A stretch of DNA of 64,000 bases, from contig JAUDYN010000010.1 in assembly GCA_030407005.1 (NCBI GenBank), positions 124,001-188,000 on the forward strand, in the 5' to 3' direction. The position numbers and the translations under genes are program-made. This DNA comes from Desarmillaria ectypa (taxonomy: Eukaryota > Basidiomycota > Agaricomycetes > Agaricales > Physalacriaceae). Of this stretch, positions 10,881 to 22,117 are shown in pieces; within the stretch, counting starts at the first letter, position 1, and every line of letters starts with the position of its first letter. The notes below the pieces were generated by a model. It was given only the letters and a program-made list of their open reading frames with translations. It was not told where the DNA came from and ran no database searches.

Positions 10881-12800
10881 TCTACCACCCTTGGTCGGTC
10901 ATCGCCTTGTCCAGCCCGTTCTCTGCCTCATCCAACCAACTTCCGCATTCCGATGCATCTTCCGTGAAAGCTGCTGTCTATAATAAAACGTTGTTCGCCC
11001 CTCCTTCCCCTTCCCCGAGTTGCTCCCCTCCATCCTCCGGGCAGACGCCTCTACTTTCTCGAACACCCCGCGCCTGCCATGACGTCAATCCCTCCTTTTT
11101 TTCGTGCATGGTCCCTCCCGCATGTGCCCCTCTCCACATACGCATGCTCTCCCTCCCAATTGCAGACTCTTCCATCCCCACACTACTCTCCTTTCCTGCG
11201 TGCATGTCCGCACCTCTGCCTGCTTCCTCCTCTATACATATCTACACCAGTTCCATCTCAGTCATTGTTGTGTACATGTACCCTACAAAGCATTAGCATG
11301 AAGAGATAATACACCTTTGAGCACGTACCTAGCACAATTGTACGTCGATACTACAGCAATATAACTTGCAGTGCTCATCGAGTGGGCTAAATAACGAATT
11401 CGTTAGCGAGGCGTGTGAGGAAAACTAACGGTACAGCGATTTATAATAGCTGGAAAGAAAACATGGTAGCAAGTGAGTAAGCTAGAGCTTCACAAGAGCT
11501 TACCTCTATGGAGAGATTTTTGCAGTCGTGGCGACTCAAGCGCCCGGTCATGACTTCACCATCACCAGCGATCAGTCCACTGATCTATGCAGACGAATCG
11601 TCGTCACAAGTATTAAGATTCAATGTCGTCCCCATTGCCCCAAGTCAACACCTTTTTTCACTGCCGTTGTCGCAATTGGTGGCTATGACAAAGCCCCTAT
11701 AAAAGCAAATAAGCGTGTCAGTGATGGCACCTATGATGAAAATGGCTTATATGCCTTAAGTAAATGCTACGCGACCAGCGCTTGAAATGCTCAAACCAGA
11801 CGTCGAGTTCCGATCCCTGACCTGTTCCATCGCATGTTAGTGGAAACACGGGTGTCAAAGTGGCGATATACCATGTGCATCATTGAGTCCGCCGAAAGGC
11901 TATAGAAAGACCTCAGAAGACATGAAACAAACAGCTATATCAGCAGCTTACTGTGGCATGCCATTAGCCCAAGAAAATAAAGGCGAGTTGGGATAAAGAC
12001 CGGCATTAACATCTACTATCCAAACGACCGCGTTAGCTCATACAACGGTGGAAAAAACTACGGACTATACAGCTGATACTACGATCTTCGAGAGACAAGT
12101 CTAACCTTGAGGCTGGGATATCTTAGAACCGCTGTAATTACCATTATGGCTGGCTGCCTAGAGAGGAAGAAAGCATTAGGTCAGGATGAGATATGACACC
12201 GTCGACCACATACCTATAGCGTAGGCGTATCAAACGGGGAATGTAGGGTAATTATTGAGCGAGCTATAGACGCCTTTTTTCTTAGTACGGCTTTGAAGGA
12301 AACTGATACGATGACGAGTTCCCGTAATATAAAGACCTGAAAGAAAATACGTCAGAATTCTAGACTATCGAGGGAAATACTTTACCTCACTGAGAGAGAT
12401 ATATTGAGTGACAGCGTGAAGTTACTGGTCCTTGATATCGAGTGAGATCACGACTTGAAAAACAATCTACACGATACTAATAAGCCAAGAAACATTAAGC
12501 AATAGGAACATCGTTATCGTTATTGCATACGCCCGATGGCACCCTCTGCTAATAATGAAACTCCCGTAGTTCGGGTGGCAAATGGTTCCTACGGAGAGAG
12601 CGAGAGGATCCTGGGTCATACTACGCACCCTGCGTGTTGCGACATCAATACCAACCGGATGAGAACTCGTTGCGGCCAATAGAATAAGCAGCAGTGAGCA
12701 CAGGAGAGTGATCGCTTGCCGTGGATGCAGAGCCGAGCTAAGAGAAAATGAGTCACAAAAAACTCAATGGCATGGTAGCTACATGGAAAAAGCTTACTTT
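10660..12800. other. No recognised gene
   Basis: The first 220 bp is the duplicated promoter of paralogue A. The frame 10907..11296 is Pro/Ser low complexity and looks like C/T-rich noncoding DNA. The frame 11528..11785 (85 aa, ATG start, with TPFFTAVVAIGGYDKAPIKA) is the best candidate for a small gene or exon but matches nothing I know. The rest shows no supported feature. Confidence 0.3.
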
Positions 12801-12922
12801 GAGGGAATCGTTTCAGCTTAACTTCTTCACACGGGGTAAATGAAATTGTTGTATCACTGAAGGAATGGCGGGGAGGCCTGGTAAAGTGCCACAAAACGGA
12901 CAAAGTACGTTAATTCAGACAT
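12801..12922 (-). pseudogene. F-box N-terminal relic
   Basis: The ATG at 12922 and the next 110 bp match the first exon of the F-box pseudogene at 9269, including the TTGCCAGGCCTCCC-type block and the GTGAAGAAGTT stretch. The reading frame is lost after a few codons by small indels and the rest of the gene is absent. It marks the downstream edge of duplication copy B. Confidence 0.75.
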
Positions 12923-13081
12923 CTCCAATGTGCAATAGACCAAGTAGATTTGACGTAGAAGCGGAGTGGCTGAGAAATTTACTTCATAAGAGAAATAAGG
13001 AGACGTTGGAGAGACAGATAGGAGGGATCAAATTTTTGATTACAATTTACAACGGCCAGTTCTCCGGCATAATTCGCGAAT

Positions 13082-13960
13082 CAGGATCTATCAGCAACAA
13101 AGAGCAAATCTAGTAAGCTTGACCTGATCTTCCGTCACGTCCTCCCATTCTTCATCGTCGTTCTCTACCGAACTCAGCGGCACAACATCGAACCTGTCTC
13201 CTGCCCAACCCCCTCTCGAGAGATCTAACATCATCGAACACGAACAGTCGTCAGACCAACAGATGTTCGTGAGTAAAATGTTGCCAATATCGCCATCTCT
13301 TTCACTGTTCTTCAGCTCTTCGACCACCACATCTTGCCGGACATAGACGTGCTTCGTCAGGTTCCTTAAAACCATTCCTCGTAGGTCAATATATGCTCGA
13401 GAGTTTATCTTTTTGTAGCGCCGGTTCGATAGCATGTATAAGGTTTTGCTTGAATCGTCACCGGAGTCGTCTTCGTCGGACGAGTCCTCCGCATCGTACG
13501 AGTAGTATGAGTCGCCAGGAAGCTTCTTGATCTCGGCTGCTTCCTCAGGGGTGAGGACGTTCGGCGGGCATCCTCTCATGTAGTCTCCAATACATATGAT
13601 ACGGCAACCTGCCCAGGGGCCCGCCAAAAGTGACATGATATCAGTGAAGCTGGAGTAAAAGACTTCGCCCAGCTTTCCCCAGTCACCGCCCACTTCACGT
13701 CTGTCGATATTGACAAGTCTCCAGTATTGACCCATGGTAAGTAATCGAGAGCGGGATTCAAATGCGAAGAAGGTGATGGCGGAAAAGAAAGAAAGACTCT
13801 GAGGAAGTTGTCTGGTGTTGTTTGGTCGTCAACACGATCTCGTGATTCGGACCCGATGCTCTCCGCTCGTGTTTTCTCCCGTCTGGTCAGCTACTACTTA
13901 GTAAGCTATAATTTCGCGTAAAATTGTGTGTTGATAACTCCTAGGTATATGTACCATCTT
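13082..13960. repeat. Segmental duplication, copy B
   Basis: Matches 10022..10880 over coding sequence and 5' flank. The downstream side continues with weaker similarity (12801..13060 against 9160..9420), showing that the duplicated block once included the adjoining F-box gene. Confidence 0.8.
13091..13735 (-). CDS. Fungal 'MGQYW' conserved protein, paralogue B
   Basis: A 214-aa single-exon paralogue of the gene at 10033..10659. It keeps the same start (MGQYWRLVNIDRRE), the GDYMRGCPPNVLTPEEAAEI block, the WAGDRFDVVP motif and the Cys-Cys end. It differs mainly by a six-residue insertion in the acidic stretch (YDAEDS region) and scattered substitutions, mostly conservative. Both copies keep an open frame over the full length, which argues that both were under selection after duplication. 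Function is unknown. Confidence 0.85.
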   Translation of the reverse strand: MGQYWRLVNIDRREVGGDWGKLGEVFYSSFTDIMSLLAGPWAGCRIICIGDYMRGCPPNVLTPEEAAEIKKLPGDSYYSYDAEDSSDEDDSGDDSSKTLYMLSNRRYKKINSRAYIDLRGMVLRNLTKHVYVRQDVVVEELKNSERDGDIGNILLTNICWSDDCSCSMMLDLSRGGWAGDRFDVVPLSSVENDDEEWEDVTEDQVKLTRFALCC

Positions 13961-15847
13961 CTGCTACGGTCTTCCTTGCTACAACCTTGCTGATCATCCG
14001 TGAATCGTGATTTGGTGTTATAAGGTCCCAAGAATACTCTGCAGCTCACCAGTATTTTGATGGTGAGCTGATTCGTTTCCTCGCAAGTGCAGCACTAACA
14101 ATTTCATTAGTTGATAGATCTGTGGACACCGAGTGGCGTGTAATCAAGGCCACAACCACAGCCGTACCTACGAACCCCGAGATTAGATGCTAGAGTATAG
14201 CGTCAAGTATGTGGCCTAATTTTCCTGTATGGAATAAGCTAATAGATAATTTGCCTGGAATCGTAACGGACATCAACACCGTCCTTGTTGCGGTGCTCGG
14301 CGGATCTTTTGCGGCAGCGGCTCGCGACGAACTATCGGACTATTTCTTTACTCTTCACACATCCCTTACCTAGCTCCTCAATCATTGCACCTGGCTCTTC
14401 AAATAGTACGTGAAGTATTCGGCCCCCCCCCCCCTCCCCCTTCTGCTGGCTAACATATTTGCAGCACTCTCAATCAGGATTGAGACCTTTGTAACTTGTT
14501 TCTGACATGGTCTTTTCACCCGTTACTGAACATGTGTCAGTCGTTGTACAGCATTTACTTGCCCACTTTCTGATAACTTTGCTAGTCACGAGTTTTTATT
14601 TCCCATATTTTCCACATCGCACCCAACTTAAGCATGTCATTCTTTGCCTCTTGACAATAGTAAGCCTCTGGGGTTGGGTGCTCAGGCGGCTCGCTGACGA
14701 CTCTGTGAGTTTCAATCAATGGAGGTCAGTATGTGTGGGAGCCCATCTCACTTGTTCGTTAACATGTTTGCTTTCCAGTTATGGAAAATCATATCGTATT
14801 GTCACTTTTCCTCCATGGCGAGGCCTATGATGTTTGCCGATACCAGGGTAAAACAGGGGTTGCAGGCCACGTGAACGTATCCGATAAACATTGAACGTCC
14901 GCATCACTTCCACGACCCTGCGAGGACCTGCTCTCGATTTCTTCATTGTCTTGGGCATTGATAGTCAAAGGCGCCAAGGCACAAACTGCAGGATTTCGTA
15001 CTTGATATCTTGACCATAGTCTCGGGTCCTGCGTTTTGCTCCCGTCCTAAAATTATTTTGTCCTCTCACGATTTCACATCACGGTCAATGATGGCACTTA
15101 GATCTGGATAACCGGGCACCGATTTATCACGGCAGTGCGTCCAGAAGAAACAGACAAAATAGCTGGCATATCTCACTGACGATCGATAACTTTCGAAGGT
15201 TTCTACCGTTAGTCAACTTCTTGGTGCCGCGGTCTCAGATGCCAGCTTGCTTGAGAGACCACTATTTTATTCGTAATTTCGGACCCTCATTCCTGATGTG
15301 TTCAAACCTTATCTGTGAAGCTGGTTCGATTCTGATGCGTGCACACAGATGGAACCCTACTTTGTATTCAAATTTGATCATTGCTCCGGTGAGGCCAGCG
15401 AGTATCCTGGGTTTCCCGTCCTTTGTACTTGGTTTATTTCATGTATAACTCGCCTGAATTCTCTCTTCTTCATGGCTTTAAAAAAACATGTAAGAACTAC
15501 GTACGAGAGGGGATTCAGGGAAAAAGGTCAAATACATCCAGTTGCATAGCCATAAGATAATAAACAGAACCAGGGTACGATGTTCAGCCATGTCTTCTAT
15601 CCAAACGAACCTCGCTTCACAGTAACAATCTTGGAGACCTTATCCCCGATTTGTCTTTAGACGGTGACAATATTGATTTTTTGTCCAAACCGTCGGCTGC
15701 TCCCGTACAGATGGTAGGCGATCAAGATTCAGCGCTGGACGGGGACCAGGCCAAATCGAGGGGATATTTCCGACTTGTATTCTCGTCTTTTAAAGTCTTT
15801 CTTCAACTTGAATCGTTGCAAGAAAGTCCACCTCCAATTTTGCAGTC
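13736..15847. other. No recognised gene
   Basis: After about 220 bp of duplicated 5' flank, only short open frames appear (14507..14830, 15221..15448, 15349..15549), none with a domain. A homopolymer-like run of C interrupted by one T lies at about 14422..14440. Confidence 0.35.
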
Positions 15848-16996
15848 ATGGCCGTTCGTCTATCTCTCCCCTTTCTTTTATCTGATTTATTTACTTACTC
15901 CCCATCTCTATCCTTCAGTGCGGCAGCCCTCCTACGATTCCTCTAAGATACAAATGTATGCTGTACTGTAAGGATGGCACGGGCTGCCCTTGGTCGTTTA
16001 ACCGAAGCTTCGACTGCCATAGGCATGAAAAAACTCATCTGAAAGGAGACGCCCTGGTAGAGCAGTAAGTGATTTTTCGAAAGCATTTAGAACGTACTCT
16101 GACGAACTCCCACACAGTCTACATTATTGTCCTCTCGGTGCCTGCTGCCCTTTGGACTTCAAAAATCTTCAATTAAGCAACCTCCGTACCCATATTAAAA
16201 CGGTCCAGTGAGCCCTCATGTCGTATTCTAATCAATTGTAGATACTCACCACAGATACATCGCTAGCCGGGACATTCAACATTTAATATGTCAAGTGTGT
16301 ACACCATTCGTCCTGACTGCGGACCCAGCAGCCTTCGCCCAGCACCAGAGAGAGAAGCACCACGACCTGCAACCAACGCCATTAATTCGTATTGTCGCCA
16401 ATCCCACCCCTCCCGCTACTCCTGCTTCAACTCCCCCAGCCGTCTTGCAGCCTAGTACCCGAGCGAAGATCACTCTCGTGCCACTCGCCACCCTCATCCG
16501 TAGCCGACCCACTCCGACCCCTCCGGAGACCCCTCCCTGCTCCTTTATTCTATGCGCCAACCTGCCACTCCCAGCAAATTGCCGCCTCAAGCCGATTACG
16601 CCCTGCCACCGTCGCCGCAACCAGTGGTATGTGGCGCCGACACCTTACTACCTCCAGAAACACTCGAGCACTGTTCCGATGCTACGAGACTTTCTCCGTA
16701 GCGTCTGCGGCATTGAGCTCCTTCCGAAGCGTCGTCCGATTCGTCGCCATCTTCCTTCACCAACTAGCTCCTCTGAGTCCGAGCCAATGAGCAGTAGGAG
16801 CTCTCCCTTTTCACCCAGTGCCAGTCAGTCCCCCTATCCTGTCAGCCAACAGACTACTAGCACATCTACCCTTCAGTGGGTTGGTGCTCTAACTACACCC
16901 AATCCAATCAAGGACACCCAATACAGCCGTTTCCGTTTCATCGGCGGCAATGTCGTCTCCATGCGCCTCGACTCTCAGGTATTGCCCGCTCCTTGA
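15848..16996 (+). CDS. C2H2 zinc-finger protein, copy 1 (4 exons)
   Basis: The predicted exons are 15848..15853, 15919..16064, 16118..16207 and 16255..16996, giving 327 aa; all junctions close. Exon 1 is only ATGGCC, exactly as in the paralogue at 19718. Finger 1 is C-x5-C-x12-H-x3-H ('CKDGTGCPWSFNRSFDCHRH'). Finger 2 begins CPLGAC but has a stretched spacer and Gln where the last His should be, so it is degenerate. Finger 3 is C-x2-C-x14-H-x4-H ('CQVCTPFVLTADPAAFAQH'). A long Pro/Ser/Thr-rich region follows, ending in a motif (GGNVVSMRLDSQVLPAP) shared with the paralogue. It is probably a nuclear DNA-binding regulator. The donor of intron 1 (GTTCGT) is unusual but supported by the matching paralogue. 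Confidence 0.85.
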
Positions 16997-19717
16997 GAAA
17001 AGCTCGTGGGCTGGAACGGTTCATCACGAGGAGTTCCTGGTCCAGTAAGTATGCAAATGCCACGCGAATGTGTTAAGTATAATCCTCTCTTTTTCGCTGC
17101 TATCTCTTTCTTTTCTTCCTTGTCTTTGTCGCTATCTGTCTCGTTAGTACTGTCTTGAAACACCATCTTCTTGTAACACCTCCTTGTCCTTGTCGTTATG
17201 TTCTCACTGTGCTGCTGTCCTTGTTTCCTATGCTTGCACTATCAAAAAGATTCTCCCTATCCCTGCTAAGTAACTTGCTCTTTACAATTGTTCTCAATCA
17301 ATGCCATCGATATACGAGTTCGTAGTATTTAACTGTTCTCCAATGTTTTCATTCATATAGTCCTCATATCAAATATATCTCAAGAATACTAACTAGGACG
17401 ATGTGTCATGGCTCACCCATGACACAAAGACCTAGTTAGCGGAATTGAAATACAAATCATACGAGGATGACAGAAGGTCAACGTAAAATAAAGTCACCAT
17501 CACGGCGATCCTATTTGCAGTAGAAACTGCTTTCGCGACCTAGTCAGCCGGCTACGACAAGGTGTGTATCAGCAAGCGACTCAAAGGTGAAGGAATCCAC
17601 CTACATTGGGTCGTCTGAAGCACAATTGGACCAAGAGAAAATCGAATCGCTGCTGCACACCCACATGTATCATAACACGATCGCGATAAGCCTAAACTAT
17701 GGATTAGCAGGAGAAGAATAGAAAGAACGTGCGACGCTCACTTTTCGTGAGAAATGGTGACGAAACATCGTAGTGTTGGTACTCAGGAAATGGGGAGTAA
17801 GCTGAAGGAAACAGAATGAAAGACCTTAGTGCGACTGATTGAGGATACATCAAGCTTTAGGCAGCCCTTTGTAGAATTTTCCCGGTCGTTAGCTCCTCGG
17901 AGATACATCTTGAGACTGACGCACCTGTGCCACTCGGAAGCAAGATATGCCTGTTTTGAGCGATATACGCATACGAACACCTTAGCACTAGTAGCACTAG
18001 TACATCCCTTCGCCTTGGGAATATGGCGAGTAAGTTCGAAGGAAATATACTATTTGGAAGCTGGCGTTGTGAACGCTATCACGGTGAAAGTCATTCGCTC
18101 CTAGAATATTCTAGGTTGCCACAATACGAATATCAGGGTAGTCAAAAAACATCGGAACCACAGGTGAACGTACAGTTACTTCTCCCAAGGTGAAAGACAC
18201 AGCAACTTGCAGTTATATTTGTGTGGCGGAAACTTAGACAGCCGATAGTAGACTTGGAGACATCAGCATCTGAGCATTCGGGTGAAAAGGGTGTGCGCCG
18301 AAGGGATAAATCACAGGAGGTTCGCGTTATTGTTCCAAATCTCCCCGGAATAAACACCGCCATATATCGTCTCAAAGAAAGTATGTCGTTCATGGCATAG
18401 CCGAGCCTCGGAAAGGTAGAGACTCACCGGAACCCTCCCACAAAAGGACCCATTTAGCACCACAATAGCTTTGGTACGCTGGCGGAACCAGCAGGTACTC
18501 GCAGTGGGAAAGCGTGCCGATATTGGTCCACAGAGACGATAGGAAAAATACTGTGGAAAATATCTCCCCTGTGGACTCGGCATTGTATGAAAATATCTTC
18601 ATTATTACCTTGAATACAAAGAGATGAAAGGAAGAGGCTTACTGATGAGAAAAATAGGCCCCCAATACATTGCGTCCTTGCAGAAGGACGAGCAGCTCAT
18701 AGACCTGATTATTATCCATCAAAAGCTTTGGAACATAAGCTTCGTGACGATTTGCCATCCATGGTCTGTTCGAATGGCGATTTGAATGGTCGCATAGAGA
18801 ACCGATTTGATTTTGTAGTCAAAGGAGCCCACCATGGGCTCCGGACCGATGCCTCCGAACGACGAACAATCCGGCGTTGGCCCAACGTCAATCACGCTTT
18901 CATTTGCTGCCCGCAGCTCTGTTGGCATCAACATAAGCACTTGTTAGATTTCCCGAAAGTGCTGCCAGGCTGACAAAAAAAATTATGAACGATGTATTTG
19001 TCTACCCCAGCCTTCTTGTGGCTGTGCTACTCCCTTTCCAAATTGCGCACCTAGCTTCTTTCCAGACTCCTGCCAGTGCTCTGCATTGGCCGGATAAGTT
19101 AGGTAGGTCGTTTTATCTGCTGTCTTCAACAATTGTCAAGACTCGGAGCTATAATGAAGTCATCCAGACTCAGCTGGCAGTGCGTTCAATTGGTAGTGAC
19201 TGCCTTGGCAGCAGTCTTTTGACAGAATTTTCCCTTGTGTTTAAGTAATCTTGAAGGAGACTATGCATGCGTTTATGCATATCAGGCCTGAAACGAGTCG
19301 CTTTCTCTAGCGACCTCTCACGCTGCGTGGCCGAAGGTGCTTTACTTTGTCTACGTGTCTCTTTGTCCAGTTGCTGATTTTGCTGTCAAGAGAAGGAATT
19401 CGACTGATGGGACGCTCGATTTCTATAAAGTAACAAACAGAATCATATGTCCTTACAGCTTTGTCGGACAAAACTACCTTCATAACAATGCGACGCCTCG
19501 TTGCTTACACGAATTTACAACAATGGCACTTCCCTTTCGGAGATTTGACGGATTTTACGAATCTAGAAGATCATCGTGATTCACAAAGGCCGATTCGAAT
19601 AGATTTACCCGCCTTTTAAAGTCGCCGCTCGCTGGTAGAGCTTGCCATCTTCCACAAAATTCTCCCATCCTTTGAATTCACTGACGTTCACTCGTTCTTC
19701 CCTTCCCAAAAGAAAAT
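16997..19717. other. No recognised gene between the two zinc-finger genes
   Basis: Short minus-strand frames (18142..18393, 18311..18583, 18390..18602, 18719..18940) are clustered and could be exons of a decayed gene, but no domain or clean splice chain emerged. A hairpin-forming repeat lies at 17389..17439. Confidence 0.35.
17389..17439. repeat. Two-step inverted repeat (hairpin)
   Basis: The left arm CTAACTAGG-acga-TGTGTCATG is mirrored by CATGACACA-aaga-CCTAGTTAG: two perfect 9-bp stems separated by a symmetric 4-nt internal loop, around a 7-nt apical loop. The total span is 51 nt. Confidence 0.75.
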
Positions 19718-21110
19718 ATGGCAGTTAGTGGATTATTCTCTGTCATCTCAATGCTTCTGTTGATTTACTCGCACTTTCGTCTCTTCACAGCGCCTATCAA
19801 CCAAACCTCGACCTTACCTCTGCCAGGCATGTAATAAGACATACATCACAAAATATGACTTGCGTCGGCATGCCAAGGTTCATTTGACTGGGGCGGCGCG
19901 TGACAAAGAGTAAGTGGCTAGTTCATCAGCATCAGTCAGTTCGTATCTGAAGACATACTCACCTAGGATGCATCGCTGTCCCATGAACAACTGCAGTTTC
20001 GAGACTTTCCAACGGAGCAACCTAAAAGTTCACATCAACGTTATCCAGCAAGCCACCTTTCCTTCGTCTCTTTGACAATCACGCTGACGCCACTCCCCAT
20101 ATCTTAGTCTTCGTCTCCAAAATCTAGTATGTCACGAATGTAAACCAGCGTACCAAACCGGGGACCCAGCCAATATGACTAGGCACAAAATCAAGAAGCA
20201 CGGCCAGATCTCGACCGAGAAGAAACGCTCAAGAAATAAGGGTAAAATGAAGTTGAAGAACTCGCCAGTCGTCTTGAAGTCGGACTCAGATTCTCCATCT
20301 CTACCATTGTCAGCTCTTCCGCCACTCTCGCCACCCGCCTCTCCTAGTCTCTCCGTTGAAACGGCGCCAGAGCCAAGGCTCTTTGACGATGATTTCTGCT
20401 TGGATAGTTACTTACCAGCCGCATCACACTCCTCTTTGTCAAGCAGCGGTATCACTCCCCAGCCTATTCTATGCCCGCGCTTGCCGTCAATCTTCGACGG
20501 CCAATTGACGTCAGTACCGCAGCCCGACGAACCATCAAGCTCCTCGAATTCCCTTCCGCCTCTTTCCAGTCTTGGTCTCCCCCGTCCACCTCTCCAAAGT
20601 TCACTTGATTCGCCCTTCCTTTGCGACCCCCGACTGGACCCCATCAGGACTCCTGCTACCTCGACTCACTACAATCACCTCCGCCGCGGCTCTGAGTGGT
20701 GCATGCCCCCAAGGCCTATCCATTCGTATAACAATGACAGACGCCACTCAGAATCACACCTCATCACGCAGTCCTCTCATCGTCGTTCTCCTTCTCTCAC
20801 GTCCTCGATCTCGGACTCGCCCCCGCCCAAATTTAGTGATCCCTTCCAGCCTGGCCGAGAATCGCATCTCCCTGCAAGTTCGTCTTCAACCTCACGTGCA
20901 TCTTCTGTTGCCCCATCATTCAGTCTTTCACCTTTGTTCCAGCCCCAAGTTCAGCAAGTTTCCGCTACGTTCGAGCCAAGGAAATGGATCGTCACGGTGC
21001 CCTCAGAGTCAGCAAATGATACCGATGAGGAAATCAATGTTCGCTTCCTTGGCAGCAATATCGTATCCACTCGCCGTCAATCGCGAGTGTGGCCTACTCC
21101 GGGAGCCTGA
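19718..21110 (+). CDS. C2H2 zinc-finger protein, copy 2 (4 exons)
   Basis: The predicted exons are 19718..19723, 19791..19909, 19967..20047 and 20108..21110, giving 402 aa. Exon 1 is ATGGCA alone. Intron 3 (20048..20107) uses a GC donor (CA|GCAAGC) where copy 1 has CA|GTGAGC. Three good fingers are present: C-x2-C-x12-H-x3-H ('CQACNKTYITKYDLRRH'), C-x4-C-x12-H-x4-H ('CPMNNCSFETFQRSNLKVH', the last His made across the splice), and C-x2-C-x14-H-x4-H ('CHECKPAYQTGDPANMTRH'). A basic KKHG/KKRSRNK segment follows, a likely nuclear localisation signal, then a 260-residue Ser/Pro-rich tail with a closing motif (RFLGSNIVSTRRQSRVWPTP) like that of copy 1. It is probably a transcription factor. Confidence 0.9.
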
Positions 21111-21495
21111 GAGATGTGCTATGCTCCCAAAGATCTCGTCTCCATTTTGCCGCACTACACTTATGTCTCATTCTGTCACCACTACGTTTTCCTAGCCACC
21201 ACTCGTTTTAGCTATCTGTCTCTAAATTAAATGGTATTTCATTTCTGTAATCTCGTTTCTTCATTAATGTTTAGTTCCAGCTTGTTGCATTAGACATGTC
21301 AAATTTACTATGAGGATCGTACTAGTTATTGCATGTAATCATTTTGCTAAGGAAATTAGAAGCTCATCATTAGCGTTCCTCGGAAGTTGAATACACCATT
21401 TGTCCTTCGCCTGTATAATGACTACTTTAAGTAATACTGTGACTGGGTCACTTGTGATGGTAGACAGATATTTAATTTCAACACGTTTTTTCGGA
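21111..21495. other. Intergenic
   Basis: Nothing is recognised between the zinc-finger stop codon and the tRNA gene. Confidence 0.4.
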
Positions 21496-21579
21496 GGCGC
21501 TATGGTGTAGTGGCAGCACATGGGATTCTGATGTCCATCAATCCTTCCCATAACCCAGGTTCGAACCCTGGTAGTGCCT
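21496..21579 (+). tRNA. tRNA-Gln (CUG anticodon), with 13-nt intron
   Basis: The acceptor stem GGCGCTA pairs with TAGTGCC (one G-U), with discriminator T at 21579. The D arm has the TGGTGTAGTGGC pattern. The anticodon stem TGGGA/TCCCA encloses TTCTGA, with anticodon CTG at 21528..21530. A 13-nt intron (21532..21544) sits after position 37, the canonical eukaryotic site. The T arm is CCAGG-TTCGAAC-CCTGG, with the B box at 21558..21567. The sequence closely follows eukaryotic tRNA-Gln. Confidence 0.95.
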
Positions 21580-21584
21580 GATCC

Positions 21585-21590
21585 TTTTTT
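21585..21590 (+). terminator. RNA polymerase III terminator (T6)
   Basis: A run of six T six bases downstream of the tRNA 3' end is the standard Pol III stop signal. Confidence 0.85.
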
Positions 21591-22117
21591 GAAACACCAG
21601 AATTTGAACATGACAACGATGAATCCTCAGGCCTCAGGAGTGGACATCCAGCATCAAGTCAACAGACTTCGAAGCGCGGCGAAGCTGGAGAACTCAGGTA
21701 TCGGTGAGACTGTGATCGTAGTAATAAGTAATGAAGTCTTGACAAACAAAAAATTCGTATAATCTGGAAAAGTGGACACTGCCTTTGGCTAGGACTTTAA
21801 TGCAGCCCATCGTATTATCATTAGTCATCGAAGTGATTTGATAGGCGAGTGGTCTCGCCTGCGTGTAAGTTAATCAGCAGTTTACTTGATCAACTTTTCC
21901 TGCTGACATGTTCAAGTTCGTTCGTGAGAGGACTCGAGACACCGAATACTCTTCCTCCCGTGTGTCAGCGAGAATGGATGATGCACGCCTCGACCGTCTG
22001 CTCCTCGGCTAGAGAGGTTAACGGTCCTGCACATATCGCGGAGAATACAATAACAATATCTATATGTCTATGTCTATTCCGTTTATTGATGACTCAAAAT
22101 CCCGACATTTGAAGCCC
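21591..22117. other. Intergenic
   Basis: Short frames only; no gene is recognised between the tRNA and the convergent hydrolase gene. Confidence 0.4.

Noticed and set aside
10907..11309. Three overlapping Pro/Ser/His-rich plus-strand frames
   Set aside because: They come from a C/T-rich stretch read in all frames; no domain or codon preference favours any of them.
18142..18940. Possible gene from clustered minus-strand frames
   Set aside because: Several frames end at plausible donors, but I could not join them into one protein or match any family.
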